From: Bradyrhizobium embrapense
GTDB taxonomy: Bacteria > Pseudomonadota > Alphaproteobacteria > Rhizobiales > Xanthobacteraceae
Direction: 5' to 3'
Assembly (NCBI RefSeq): GCF_001189235.2
Contig: NZ_LFIP02000007.1
Coordinates: forward strand, 1 to 62,650
DNA length: 62,650 bases
A program made the position numbers and the translations under genes. Each line of letters opens with the position of its first letter. Position 1 is the stretch's first letter. The notes beneath the pieces were generated by a model that worked only from the letters and a program-made list of their open reading frames with translations, did no database searches and had not been told where the DNA came from. Positions 15,919 through 25,770 of this stretch are shown in pieces.

Positions 15919-18356
15919 AGCGATTTCTCCAGATTGACGAGATTGGGGATCAGATCTGTCGCCCAGGCGACACCGCGGTGCTGGAGCCAGGCAGGCACGA
16001 AGCCGTCGGGTCCATGTTCGGCGGTGAGTTGCGAGATGGCAGCCTGGTCTGTCCTGGAAGAGGCTGCGGTGAATGCGAGCGCAACCTCACCAAGGCCAAG
16101 TTCGAACATCCGGTTACCGCGACGAGACTGGCAATAGTAGTCGCGCTTTGGCGTTGCCCGGCTCAGAAGCTCGATCTGGCGGTCATTGAGGCCGAAGCGA
16201 CGGTAGATGGCAGTGATCTGCGGTTCGATCGCCCGTTCGTTCGGCAGCAACAATCGCGTTGGGCAGCTTTCGATGATAGCCGGCGCAATCGCGGAGCCAT
16301 CAATGTCCGAAAGCGACTGTGTGGCGAAGATGACGGACGCGTTCTTCTTCCGAAGCGTCTTCAGCCATTCCCGGAGCTGCCCCGCGAAATCCTCATCGTC
16401 TAGGGCGAGCCAACCCTCATCGACAATCAAGAGCGTCGGCCGGCCATCGAGATGATCACCAATACGATGGAAGAGATACGCCAGCACGGCGGGCGCAGCA
16501 CTCGTTCCGATCAAACCTTCGGTCTCAAACGCCTGGACGGACGCCTCGCCAAGACGCTCGAATTCGGCATCGAGCAAGCGTCCGGACGGGCCGCCGAGGC
16601 AATAACGTTGTAAGGCGCGCTTTAGGGAGTTCGATTGCAGCAGGACTGACAGACCCGTGAGGGTGCGCTCTTCCCTCGGTGCCGAGGCGAGAGACGTCAG
16701 CGCCGACCACAGATGATCCTTGACCTCCGGGGTGACCTCGACCTTCTCCCGTACCAGGATCGCGCCGATCCATTCGGTGGCCCATCCGCGCTCGGAAGGA
16801 TCATCTATCCAGGCCAACGGTTGCAGCGCGACGGGGTTTTCGTCTCCGTCAGACAAGGCGCCGCCCAAATCATGCCAGTCACCGCCCATGGCGAGCGCGG
16901 CCGCCCGAATTGAGCCGCCGAAATCGAACGCAAAGACCTGAGAATTCGGATATCGGCGGAATTGCAACGCCATCAGAGCTAGCAACACGGATTTGCCGGC
17001 ACCGGTCGGGCCCACCACGAGGGTATGACCGACGTCGCCGACGTGGAGGGAGTAGCGGAACGGCGTTGATCCCTCCGTCTTGCCGAACAACAGAGGCGGA
17101 CCCTTAAAGTGCAGATCCCTCGCCTCACCAGCCCACACGGCCGACATCGGAATCATATGGGCGAGGTTGAGAGTCGAAATCGGTGGCTGCCGCACATTGG
17201 CGTAGACGTGTCCCGGCAGACTGCCGAGCCAGGCTTCGACGGCGTTCACCGTCTCGACCATGCAGGTGAAATCCCGCCCCTGAATGACCTTCTCAACCAG
17301 CCGTAACTTCTCGTTGGCCGCATTCGGATCGCGGTCCCACACGGTGATGGTTGCCGTGACAAAGGCTTGTCCGATCTGATCCGACCCCAGTTCCTGCAAC
17401 GCCGCGTCGGCATCAAGCGCCTTGTTGTGCGCGTCGGTATCGAGCAGCGTCGACGCCTCGTTGGTCATGACCTCCTTGAGGATGGCGCCGATGGACTTTC
17501 GCTTGGCGAACCACTGCCGCCGAATCTTGGTCAGCAGGCTGGTGGCGTCGGTCTTGTCGAGCATGATCGCGCGGGTCGACCAACGATACGAGAAGGGCAG
17601 GCGATTCAGGTCGTCCAGGATTCCCGGGGTCGTGGCGCCCGGAAAGCCGACAATCGTGAGGACCCGAATGTTGGCTGAGCCCAACATCGGCTCTAGCCCA
17701 CCGGTCAGCGGCTGGTCGGCCAACAGCGCATCGATGTATATCGGAATTTCGGGCACGCGAACGCGGTGACGCTTGGTCGAGATCGTCGAGTGCAGGTAGG
17801 TTAACGTGTCCTGATCATCGAGCCAGGCGCATTCCGGCATAAATCCTTCAAATAGCTGCAGCACGCGGTTGGTTTGATCGACAAACCTGCGGAGCACCTC
17901 GCGCGCGTCTGCTCCGACGGTCCGATTCCGGCCCTCATAGAGGAGTCGCTCTGCCCGGGCAGCGCCCTCTTCCGGGGGCAGGTAGAGGACGGTCAGGAAA
18001 TAGCTGGACTCATAGTGGGCGCCCGCCTCTTCGAACTGAGCTCTGCGCTCGGCGTCGACCAACGCAGACGCAACGTCCGGAAAGGTGTTCGGCGGGTAAG
18101 CACCCGCAAAATGGCGTTGCGCTTCAACGAAGACCGCCCAACCAGATCCCAGACGGCGCAGGGCGCTATTCAGGCGACCCGCGACGCCGACAAGTTCGGC
18201 CGGCACCGCGCTGTCGAGGTCAGGCCCCCGGAACTTTGCTGTCCGTTGGAACGAGCCGTCTTTGTTCAGGATGATTCCCTCGTCGACGAGGGCTGCCCAG
18301 GGCAGGAAGTCGGCGAGACGCGCGTTTGAATGACGATATTCGGCAAAGTTCATCAT
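15915..18356 (-). CDS. trbE: Conjugal transfer ATPase TrbE (VirB4-like)
   Basis: 813 residues from the start MMNFAEYRHSNARLADFLPW. The Walker A motif GPTGAGKSVLLALM lies near residue 460; Walker B is PTLLIVDEGWLALDDEDFA with the RKKNASVIFATQSLSDI sensor region after it. TrbE powers pilus assembly and substrate transfer at the inner membrane. The open frame extends further upstream over trbD, but that part is not conserved. It starts 10 bp after trbD. Confidence 0.94.
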   Translation of the reverse strand: MMNFAEYRHSNARLADFLPWAALVDEGIILNKDGSFQRTAKFRGPDLDSAVPAELVGVAGRLNSALRRLGSGWAVFVEAQRHFAGAYPPNTFPDVASALVDAERRAQFEEAGAHYESSYFLTVLYLPPEEGAARAERLLYEGRNRTVGADAREVLRRFVDQTNRVLQLFEGFMPECAWLDDQDTLTYLHSTISTKRHRVRVPEIPIYIDALLADQPLTGGLEPMLGSANIRVLTIVGFPGATTPGILDDLNRLPFSYRWSTRAIMLDKTDATSLLTKIRRQWFAKRKSIGAILKEVMTNEASTLLDTDAHNKALDADAALQELGSDQIGQAFVTATITVWDRDPNAANEKLRLVEKVIQGRDFTCMVETVNAVEAWLGSLPGHVYANVRQPPISTLNLAHMIPMSAVWAGEARDLHFKGPPLLFGKTEGSTPFRYSLHVGDVGHTLVVGPTGAGKSVLLALMALQFRRYPNSQVFAFDFGGSIRAAALAMGGDWHDLGGALSDGDENPVALQPLAWIDDPSERGWATEWIGAILVREKVEVTPEVKDHLWSALTSLASAPREERTLTGLSVLLQSNSLKRALQRYCLGGPSGRLLDAEFERLGEASVQAFETEGLIGTSAAPAVLAYLFHRIGDHLDGRPTLLIVDEGWLALDDEDFAGQLREWLKTLRKKNASVIFATQSLSDIDGSAIAPAIIESCPTRLLLPNERAIEPQITAIYRRFGLNDRQIELLSRATPKRDYYCQSRRGNRMFELGLGEVALAFTAASSRTDQAAISQLTAEHGPDGFVPAWLQHRGVAWATDLIPNLVNLEKSL

Positions 18357-18366
18357 GACCGAGAAC

Positions 18367-18630
18367 TCAGGTGTTGAGATGGCCTGGAATGCGCAGATGT
18401 CGGCGCACCACATCGACAAAGGCGGGATCGCGTTTGGCGGCCCAGACGGCGGCCATGTGGCCGATGAACCAGAGAGCAAGACCCGCGATCCAGAGCCGCA
18501 ATCCCAATCCAAGAGCTGCCGCAAGCGTGCCGTTGACAATCGCAACCGACCGCGGCGCGCCGCCCATCAGGATCGGCTCGGTGAGCGCGCGGTGAACGGG
18601 CACGACAAAGCCTGTGACAGGTTCATCCAT
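18367..18630 (-). CDS. trbD: Conjugal transfer protein TrbD (VirB3-like)
   Basis: 87 residues. The N-terminus VTGFVVPVHRALTEPILMGG is the VirB3/TrbD signature. It is followed by two membrane helices (about 30-65) and the tail DPAFVDVVRRHLR. It is a small inner-membrane partner of TrbE; in some systems the two are fused. The ATG overlaps the trbC stop by one base. Confidence 0.92.
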   Translation of the reverse strand: MDEPVTGFVVPVHRALTEPILMGGAPRSVAIVNGTLAAALGLGLRLWIAGLALWFIGHMAAVWAAKRDPAFVDVVRRHLRIPGHLNT

Positions 18631-18956
18631 CAGATCACCACGCCGCCGCCGAAGGAGAAGAACGACAGGAAGAAGCTCGAGGCGGCAAATGCGATCGACA
18701 GGCCGAACACGATCTGGATCAGCCTGCGGAAACCACCCGACGAGTCGCCGAACGCGAGCGTGAGCCCGGTCACGACGATGATGATGACGGCGATGATCTT
18801 GGCGACAGGCCCCTCCACCGACTGCAATATCTGATTGAGTGGCTGCTCCCACGGCATATTCGAGCCGGCAGCCCACGCCGGTGCTGACGCCAAAAGAACC
18901 ATCCCGGACGCGGTCAGTGAAGCGACATCTCGAAGAAAACGAAATTGCGGGCGCAT
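18630..18956 (-). CDS. trbC: Conjugal pilin TrbC (VirB2-like)
   Basis: 108 residues. A long signal peptide (about 1-30, cut near APAWA) is followed by a short mature pilin with two hydrophobic helices separated by a polar loop (GDSSGGFRRLIQ), ending FFSFGGGVVI. This is the classical VirB2/TrbC pilin layout, probably processed by the TraF peptidase encoded at 28530. It begins 1 bp after the trbB stop. Confidence 0.92.
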   Translation of the reverse strand: MRPQFRFLRDVASLTASGMVLLASAPAWAAGSNMPWEQPLNQILQSVEGPVAKIIAVIIIVVTGLTLAFGDSSGGFRRLIQIVFGLSIAFAASSFFLSFFSFGGGVVI

Positions 18957-18957
18957 G

Positions 18958-19932
18958 TCAGTCTCCTGCTGATGAAAGGTTGTAGTCACCGGCGGCGCCG
19001 AGCCCAGTGACGATGGCGAGTTCAGCGAGGCGACGGTCACCGCCGCGCCCCGCAAGCACGGCAACGAGGTTGATGGTCTCCGCGATCAGGGCGCGCGGAA
19101 CCGTGACGACGGCTTCCTGGATGAGTTGCTCGAGTCGCCGCAGCGCGCCGAGCGCGCTGCCCGCATGGATAGTCCCGATGCCACCGGGGTGACCGGTGCC
19201 CCAGGCCTTGAGCAGGTCGAGCGCTTCGGCACCGCGAACCTCGCCAACCGGAATGCGATCCGGGCGCAATCGCAGCGACGAGCGAACCAGGTCGGAAAGC
19301 GTGGCCACCCCATCTTTGGTCCGCAAGGCTACGAGATTAGGCGCCTTACATTGGAGTTCGCGCGTATCTTCGATCAGAACGACCCGATCGGAGCTCTTCG
19401 CGACCTCGGCCAGCAGCGCGTTCGTCAAGGTTGTCTTGCCGGTCGATGTCCCGCCGGCGACGAGGATGTTCTTCCGTGCCGCGACCGCGTCCCTCAGATT
19501 CCGTGCCTGCTCCGAGGTCATGATCCCCCTGGCGACGTAGTCGTCGAGCGTGAACACCGCCACGGCCGGCTTGCGGATAGCAAAGGCCGGTGCCGCAACG
19601 ACCGGAGGCAATAGCCCTTCGAAGCGCTCGCCTGTCCCAGGCAATTCGGCCGAGACCCGCGGCGAGCCGGCATGCACCTCCGCACCTACGTGGTGCGCTA
19701 CCAGGCGAACAATGCGCTCGCCGTCTGCGGCCGACAAAGTTTCGCCTGTGTCGATCAGGCCATTCGACAACCGGTCGACCCACAACCGTCCATCCGGATT
19801 GAGCATCACCTCGATGATCGCCTCGTCTTCGAGGTAGCCGGCAATCGCAGAGCCAAGCGCGCTGCGCAGCATTCGCGCGCCGCGCGAATTCGCTTCCGAT
19901 TGAATGGAATGAATTGCCACCGCCGCCCCCAC
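18958..19932 (-). CDS. trbB: Conjugal transfer ATPase TrbB (VirB11-like)
   Basis: 324 residues. It has the N-terminal domain (EVMLNPDGRLWVDRLSNG), Walker A GGTSTGKTTLTNALL near residue 160, Asp box VLIEDTRELQC, the GEVRGAEALDLLKAWGTGHPGG signature of secretion ATPases, and the His box GTIHAG. It is a hexameric traffic ATPase that switches the channel between pilus making and DNA transfer. It is first gene of the trb operon as arranged here. The 155 bp upstream separate it from an unrelated MFS gene. Confidence 0.94.
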   Translation of the reverse strand: MGAAVAIHSIQSEANSRGARMLRSALGSAIAGYLEDEAIIEVMLNPDGRLWVDRLSNGLIDTGETLSAADGERIVRLVAHHVGAEVHAGSPRVSAELPGTGERFEGLLPPVVAAPAFAIRKPAVAVFTLDDYVARGIMTSEQARNLRDAVAARKNILVAGGTSTGKTTLTNALLAEVAKSSDRVVLIEDTRELQCKAPNLVALRTKDGVATLSDLVRSSLRLRPDRIPVGEVRGAEALDLLKAWGTGHPGGIGTIHAGSALGALRRLEQLIQEAVVTVPRALIAETINLVAVLAGRGGDRRLAELAIVTGLGAAGDYNLSSAGD

Positions 19933-20087
19933 TAAACGAGGCGCCTACGGGGCGCCTAAGATGGGATGATTAGAAAAGGCATCGATGGACGTGGCGCAAC
20001 AAGCCGCTTCAACGATCGTGGACTAGCGTAGAAAAAGAAAGTCTGAGAATTGATACTCGAGGTGACGGTTCGCTGGGAGTGGCTTGC

Positions 20088-21416
20088 TTACCACTCCACA
20101 TCGTCATTCGCGGGCAAGAGGATGACCGAGTCCTCATACAACCCAACTGACTCGACAGCGCAGCGAGTGTCAGCCGGCCTGAAGAAGAGGATTGAACTTA
20201 TCCACGAAGCGATGGATCGGCGCCAGGGCAGCGCGAACCAGACCAGCGTCGCGATCTGCAGTACTACGTTGAGACCAAAAGCGACTTGATAGGCTTGGAC
20301 GGGCCTATGGCCATCGTTCCTCACCCATTGCTCTAGGATCAGGCCTGTTGCAGATTGTGCCAGAAAGGCCCAGCCAAAGTGCAAGACGTTCAAAGTGCCA
20401 TTGGCACGACCAGCAAGCTCAGGCGGAAAGTAATCCGCAATTACCGCAAAACTGACCACGGTCGCCGTTCCGGCAATTGCGACAACGGACCAAGGGAAAA
20501 TGGACGGCAGAGGCGCTCGCAGGATCAAGGCCAGCTCGGCTGCGATAAGCAAGACTGCAACGATCGCTAATACCGTCTCCGCCCCGATTCCCCTTCGTTT
20601 GATGTGATGGACCGTCATGCCGAACAACCAGGCACCGCCGCCAAGCATGATCGACATTATGAACAGTTGCCTGACAAGACTTGAACGGTCAAACCCCTCG
20701 ACGTCTGTCAGCCACGGCGATGCCCACAATCCCTGCAGGGACCAGGACGATCCAACGCAAGTCGCCGACAACGGTGCCATTCGCCAAAAGCGCCGATCGC
20801 TGAAGACGGAGCTCAGGGAAGCGGCCGCTGTTGATGGGGCCACTCCTCGTTCAGGCACTACGACGTAGATGAGAATAGCTGTCGCACCGGTCGCGAGGGC
20901 CATGATGTCAAAGAGCTGCCGCCAGCCCATCCAGGCGAGCAGGTATTCGACGGGAGCCGTGGCGGTCACCGCTCCAAGCGATCCCAACATGATCATGTAG
21001 CCATTGAGCAACGCAACTCGCTCCCTGGGGAACCAAAGGATGATGGACTTCAGTCCTGCCGTGAGCGACGCCGCGACACCAAGCCCGATCATTGCGCGCG
21101 CGACCAAGAGGAGTAGGAAGCCGTTCGATACCGCGAATAGTCCGGCGCCGAGTGCTGCGAGCAACAGCAAAACGCTCTGTACGCGACGCGGACCAAAGCG
21201 GTCCAATAGAATACCGATGGGGATCTGAACCGCTGCGAAAACAAAAAAATAGACTGACGTAAGCAACCCGAGATCAGCAGCACCAACGCCGATATCCGAG
21301 CTGAGATGGCTGGCGATCAGAGCGTTGATCGTTCGAAACAGATAAGAGAAATAGGACCCCGCTGCAAAAGGCAGAAAGACGCGCGCGATTCGACGCCATG
21401 CTGTTAAAATTTGCAT
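20088..21416 (-). CDS. MFS transporter inserted between the trb and tra modules
   Basis: 442 residues from the ATG with an AAAGGGGC ribosome site. Twelve hydrophobic segments are visible. The loop 2-3 signature DRFGPRRVQSVLLLLAALG and a second-half equivalent identify the major facilitator superfamily. The shape (PFAAGSYFSYLFRTINALIA start, central AGLKSIILWFPRERVALLNG) resembles organic-anion or sugar-acid transporters; the substrate is unknown. In related elements trbB directly follows the small CopG-type gene, so this looks like cargo. Both flanking genes are intact. Confidence 0.8.
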   Translation of the reverse strand: MQILTAWRRIARVFLPFAAGSYFSYLFRTINALIASHLSSDIGVGAADLGLLTSVYFFVFAAVQIPIGILLDRFGPRRVQSVLLLLAALGAGLFAVSNGFLLLLVARAMIGLGVAASLTAGLKSIILWFPRERVALLNGYMIMLGSLGAVTATAPVEYLLAWMGWRQLFDIMALATGATAILIYVVVPERGVAPSTAAASLSSVFSDRRFWRMAPLSATCVGSSWSLQGLWASPWLTDVEGFDRSSLVRQLFIMSIMLGGGAWLFGMTVHHIKRRGIGAETVLAIVAVLLIAAELALILRAPLPSIFPWSVVAIAGTATVVSFAVIADYFPPELAGRANGTLNVLHFGWAFLAQSATGLILEQWVRNDGHRPVQAYQVAFGLNVVLQIATLVWFALPWRRSIASWISSILFFRPADTRCAVESVGLYEDSVILLPANDDVEW

Positions 21417-21548
21417 GCTGGCCCCTTTGCTCTCAGCTCGCTCGAGCCGATAGCGCGTCCAGCTTTTGTCAGTTCGGCTAAATCGCTGCGGTCGTAGGCT
21501 GGGGTAGAAAAAGAAAGACCGGCGAAATGCTCTTTCTACATGGTTCAA

Positions 21549-21974
21549 TCAGATTTCTTCAGCCGGTTCCTGACGGCGTATATCTTCTGGAATTTCGCGC
21601 AAAAAGCTTTGCCCCTTTTGCAAACGCCGACCGAGCGCCTCGACAAATCCTTCAAAGCGCTCCCGGCCCTTTGCCTGTGCGGCCACCTGCGCGTCGTTGG
21701 GTAGCGGTGGCGTGATCGTCAGCCAGAAACGGATGAACAGGGCCAAGCTCTCGGCGGTCAAACCGACGTCGCGTTCCAGTCTCTGCATCTGACGGGAAAG
21801 CCGATCTAGGCGCCGGGTAAACGCTGCCTCCCGCCTGTCCGCGCCGTCCGGCGATAGAAACGAGGCAACCGCCGCCTCTACGATCGCAGACCGGGAAAGC
21901 TTCTTGCGATCGGCGAGCTCCGAGATCTGTTTCAGAATCTCCGGTGGGAAGTAGACGTTCATCCGGTCGCGCAT
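21549..21974 (-). CDS. Ribbon-helix-helix (CopG-type) protein of the transfer region
   Basis: 141 residues. The N-terminal 45 residues form a ribbon-helix-helix DNA-binding domain (MNVYFPPEILKQISELAD, KKLSRSAIVEAAVASFL). The rest is helical, with a hydrophobic segment LALFIRFWLTITPPLP. A gene of this type sits between traG and trbB in many proteobacterial integrative elements. It probably regulates transfer or helps at the origin of transfer. It follows traG by 6 bp. Confidence 0.82.
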   Translation of the reverse strand: MRDRMNVYFPPEILKQISELADRKKLSRSAIVEAAVASFLSPDGADRREAAFTRRLDRLSRQMQRLERDVGLTAESLALFIRFWLTITPPLPNDAQVAAQAKGRERFEGFVEALGRRLQKGQSFLREIPEDIRRQEPAEEI

Positions 21975-21980
21975 ATTACC

Positions 21981-23969
21981 TCAGAGCTCCATACCGTCAT
22001 TCGGGTCCATGGCGACTTGACGGGCGACACCGCGCATCTGCTGGCGTATGAACCGGGACTGACGGATGGCATCCTCGTCGTCGTCAAGAACGGCCGCAAA
22101 TTCCTCTGCCGGCGTCGGTTCGGTCGTCTCCTTAGCGATCGCGACATGATCGGGGAGTTCGGGCTCACGACGGAGCCCGCTGTTCGCCGCATCTTCCTCG
22201 GCCTCCGCGGCTTTGTCAGTTGGACCTCGCGTCGGCTTCAGAGTTCCAAGTGTTGACCATCCGTCCATTCGCGATGACTGACCTGATGCCGCCGGATCGG
22301 GCGGTGGCAAGACACGCTCGGTAAATCGCTGATCCTCGTAGTAGCGGACCTTCTTCGCCCGGATTGGCGGCGTGCCCGCCACCATGACGATCTCGTCCAT
22401 CGGTGGAAGCTGCATGACTTCGCCGGGGGTCAATAGCGGCCTCGCCGTCTCCTGGCGCGACACCATGAGGTGCCCCAGCCATGGGTTCAACCTGTGCCCG
22501 GCGTAGTTCTTCATCGCTCGCATCTCGGTCGCCGTACCCAGCGCGTCGGACACCCTTTTGGCCGTCCGCTCGTCGTTGGTCGCGAAGCTGACGCGGACGT
22601 GACAATTGTCGAGAATGGCGTTGTTGGGGCCGTAGGCCTTCTCGATCTGATTGAGCGATTGCGCGATCAAGAAACTCTTGATGCCGTATCCCGCCATGAA
22701 GGCCAGCGCGGACTCGAAGAAATCAAGCCGTCCGAGTGCCGGGAACTCGTCGAGCATCATCAGAACGCGATGCCGGCGATCGCGGGCGTGTAAGTCCTCA
22801 GTTAGGCGCCGGCCGATCTGATTCAGCACCAGACGAATCAATGGTTTGGTTCGCGAGATATCGGAAGGTGGCACCACAAGGTAAAGCGTCGCCGGTCGGC
22901 TATTTGCGATCAGATCGGCAATCCGCCAGTCGCAGCGACAGGTCACCTGGGCCACGACGGGATCGCGGTAAAGGCCGAGGAACGACATCGCGGTGGACAG
23001 GACGCCTGAACGTTCGTTCTCGGATTTGTTGAGGAGTTCGCGCGCGGTTGAAGCGACCACGGGATGGGCACCATGCTCGCCAAGGTGCCGGCTGGTCATC
23101 ATCGCCTTTAGCGTGGCCTCGATCGGCCGCTTCGGATCAGATAGGAAAGCTGCGACGCCGGCCAAGGTCTTGTCTGCCTCAGCATAGAGAACATGGAGTA
23201 TGGCGCCGACTAGGAGCGAATGACTGGTCTTCTCCCAGTGGTTCCGCTTGTCGAGCGAGCCTTCGGGGTCGACCAGGACGTCGGCCACGTTCTGGACGTC
23301 TCGAACCTCCCATTCCCCGCGTCGGACTTCGAGGAGCGGATTGTAAGCTGATGACTTTGGGTTGGTGGGGTCGAACAACAGGACGCGGCCATGCCGCGAG
23401 CGGAATCCGGCGGTCAGTTGCCAGTTCTCGCCCTTGATGTCGTGCACGATGGCCGAACCCGGCCATGCAAGAAGAGAGGGAACGACGAGACCGACGCCTT
23501 TGCCGGACCGGGTGGGCGCGAAACATAGCACGTGCTCCGGTCCGTCATGACGGAGGTAGTCGCGGTCGAGTTCGCCGAGTACCACACCGTCCGGACCAAG
23601 AAGTCCCGCCGCTCGAACCTCTTCCGCATCAGCCCAGCGCGCCGAGCCATAGGTCTCGACGTTCTTGGCTTCACGCGCACGCCACACGGACATGCCGATC
23701 GCCGCCGCGATCGAAACGAAGGTCCCGGACGCGGCGATGAAGGCTCCCTCGACAAAGACCTGAGGCGCATAAGCATCGTAGACGAACCACCACCAAAAGA
23801 AGATCGGTGGGTAATAGATCTTGAGGCCCAACAGTTCGAACCAGGGCCGGCCAAGCTCCGGTTGATAGGCGAGCCGCCAAGCCGTCCACTCTGTTGCTCC
23901 CCAGATAGCCAGCAGAACGATCAGGCCGACAACGATCACCTGTCCCCAGAGGATTTTGGTTCCGGACAT
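21981..23969 (-). CDS. traG: Type IV coupling protein TraG (VirD4-like)
   Basis: 662 residues from MSGTKILWGQVIVVGLIVLL, chosen because a GGAAGGGA ribosome site lies about 8 bases before it; an earlier ATG would overlap the relaxase. N-terminal membrane helices (about 8-30 and 55-105) precede Walker A FAPTRSGKGVGLVVP and Walker B VLMMLDEFPALGRLDFF. It delivers the relaxase-DNA complex to the Trb channel. The C-terminal tail is acidic and Pro/Glu-rich. Confidence 0.94.
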   Translation of the reverse strand: MSGTKILWGQVIVVGLIVLLAIWGATEWTAWRLAYQPELGRPWFELLGLKIYYPPIFFWWWFVYDAYAPQVFVEGAFIAASGTFVSIAAAIGMSVWRAREAKNVETYGSARWADAEEVRAAGLLGPDGVVLGELDRDYLRHDGPEHVLCFAPTRSGKGVGLVVPSLLAWPGSAIVHDIKGENWQLTAGFRSRHGRVLLFDPTNPKSSAYNPLLEVRRGEWEVRDVQNVADVLVDPEGSLDKRNHWEKTSHSLLVGAILHVLYAEADKTLAGVAAFLSDPKRPIEATLKAMMTSRHLGEHGAHPVVASTARELLNKSENERSGVLSTAMSFLGLYRDPVVAQVTCRCDWRIADLIANSRPATLYLVVPPSDISRTKPLIRLVLNQIGRRLTEDLHARDRRHRVLMMLDEFPALGRLDFFESALAFMAGYGIKSFLIAQSLNQIEKAYGPNNAILDNCHVRVSFATNDERTAKRVSDALGTATEMRAMKNYAGHRLNPWLGHLMVSRQETARPLLTPGEVMQLPPMDEIVMVAGTPPIRAKKVRYYEDQRFTERVLPPPDPAASGQSSRMDGWSTLGTLKPTRGPTDKAAEAEEDAANSGLRREPELPDHVAIAKETTEPTPAEEFAAVLDDDEDAIRQSRFIRQQMRGVARQVAMDPNDGMEL

Positions 23970-24006
23970 TCCGAACGTCCCTTCCGCAACTTGATTGGAG
24001 AGATTG

Positions 24007-25770
24007 CTAGAGACCGAGGTCACGCTTCCGACCAAAGCCCCATTCGATGCCCCCACCGTCCTTCACGACGCCGGTGACGTGTTGGCCAAGCTTCTTTTCG
24101 AGTTCACGCGACCAGGGCACCAGCTGAAAGCCCAACCCATTATCGATCATGGCGAAGCGTCCCGAGGCTAGCGTCAGCCGCTGGCGATACGTGCCCGCCA
24201 CATGCTCCCCGGAGTCAGCCTTTACTTGTGGTAGGCGGATGTCGGCCGAGACTTTTGCGCCAGCCTCGTCCAGTTCGCGCCGGCGCAACGTGTTCAGGAG
24301 GTCGCGCTGCAAGATAATGCGTTGACCCTGCCGCCGCGCTAGGCCCTCCTGGATCAGATGCTCGGTACGGGCTTCCATGGCGTCGCGGGTCTCCCGCCCA
24401 AATCCTCCCATGGCGAGCGGCATGGGGTCGCGCTCGACCAGCCGGTAGTCGAGCCAGGTTGCCCCCTTCGCGGTGACCTGCTCACCAAGATCGAGATCTG
24501 AACGGGTCGCGAGCACCAGGATGGGACGCGGGTCGTCGGCTTGACCGAAGCGTCGGACTTCGACGATTCCGCCGATCGGGGGGGCGTGGTCGAAAGCTTC
24601 GAGCCCTCGGAAGCGCACGTGATGCGCGCGTCCGTCTATTCCATCGATCAGGGCATAGGCCTCGCCGGTCAGTTCGTCATGCAGTCCACGGTCGACCAGG
24701 CGTCCGACAAGCTGGGACGTCGGCTGTTCGCCTTCGATGACGTAGTCGGCAACGCCGCGCGCTTCCCCGCGGTTGGTAAAGACGCGGTGCATGGTCTTGA
24801 TGATATCACCACGCATGCCGAGGTCGCGAAGATTGCGCTCGGCCTGGAGCCCGACCATCCACTCCCCCGGCGAGGCGGGTGCAGCAAGACCCATCTTCTC
24901 CAGGTGTTGAAGGCGGCCGACCATCAGGCGCCGGATCTCGGGATCGGACTTGCCGGAATTCTCCGGGCGAAGATCGATAGTGCCGGTCTCATCGGCCGCC
25001 AGCCGGATCTCCCGATCGAGCCGCGTCCATCGTTCCGCTGTGACTTCCCTCTCTAGCGAATTGCGGATCTCGTGCTCCGGTTTTGGACCCAATTCGCAGG
25101 CGACCAGTTCCTCGGCGCGGGAGCGCAGGCCTTGGCTGATGTAGTCGCGGGAGATCACGAGATCCGCCCCCTCCACATCTACTCCCCGAACGAGAAGGTG
25201 GACGTGAGGGTTGTCGGTGTTCCAATGATCGATAGCAACCCAATCGAGCCGCGTGCCGACATCGGTCTCCATCTGCCTGACGAGATCGCGAACAAAGGCC
25301 TTCAGGTCGGTCATGTCACCGGCATCCTCTGGCGAGACGATGAAGCGGAAATGATGCCGGTCGTCCGTGCACCGTTCTGCGAAAGCCAGGCCATCAGCAC
25401 GGTCGCTGCCAGCATCAAACATCTCGGCCCGCTCACCACTCCGGGTCACGCCGTCGCGCTTCAGATACGAGAGGTGGGCGGTCAGTGGTGCTGAACGGAA
25501 GGCTCGCCCTTTGTGCCGGACCACGCGCGCTTTCACCACAACGCGCCGCGTCGAGCTGAACAATCTGGCGCGGCTAAAGGCGAGGCGACCACGGCCAAAC
25601 GTCGAGCGTCCATGGGCCGCCGAACGCCTGCCGGCTACCGTCTGACCCGAGGTGTGTCCCGCTTTCTTCGCCGCCCGCAGCACCTGGTTGATGAAGCTCT
25701 TGGGCTTTGGCGCGCGTGTACTGCGAATGCGCCCAGGCCGAATTCGCAGGTCGCTGTCGCCTGCGGTCAT
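24007..25770 (-). CDS. Relaxase with DUF3363 domain (VirD2-like)
   Basis: 587 residues. The relaxase part has HHFRFIVSPEDAGDM (about residues 140-153) and the metal-binding HxH in TDNPHVHLLVRG (about 191-202). A tyrosine in SRDYISQGLRSRAEELV is a candidate nucleophile position. The DUF3363 C-terminal half runs from about 270 to the end. It would nick the origin of transfer and pilot the strand. A longer basic N-terminus (about 1-75) precedes the domain. It stops 37 bp before traG. Confidence 0.9.
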   Translation of the reverse strand: MTAGDSDLRIRPGRIRSTRAPKPKSFINQVLRAAKKAGHTSGQTVAGRRSAAHGRSTFGRGRLAFSRARLFSSTRRVVVKARVVRHKGRAFRSAPLTAHLSYLKRDGVTRSGERAEMFDAGSDRADGLAFAERCTDDRHHFRFIVSPEDAGDMTDLKAFVRDLVRQMETDVGTRLDWVAIDHWNTDNPHVHLLVRGVDVEGADLVISRDYISQGLRSRAEELVACELGPKPEHEIRNSLEREVTAERWTRLDREIRLAADETGTIDLRPENSGKSDPEIRRLMVGRLQHLEKMGLAAPASPGEWMVGLQAERNLRDLGMRGDIIKTMHRVFTNRGEARGVADYVIEGEQPTSQLVGRLVDRGLHDELTGEAYALIDGIDGRAHHVRFRGLEAFDHAPPIGGIVEVRRFGQADDPRPILVLATRSDLDLGEQVTAKGATWLDYRLVERDPMPLAMGGFGRETRDAMEARTEHLIQEGLARRQGQRIILQRDLLNTLRRRELDEAGAKVSADIRLPQVKADSGEHVAGTYRQRLTLASGRFAMIDNGLGFQLVPWSRELEKKLGQHVTGVVKDGGGIEWGFGRKRDLGL

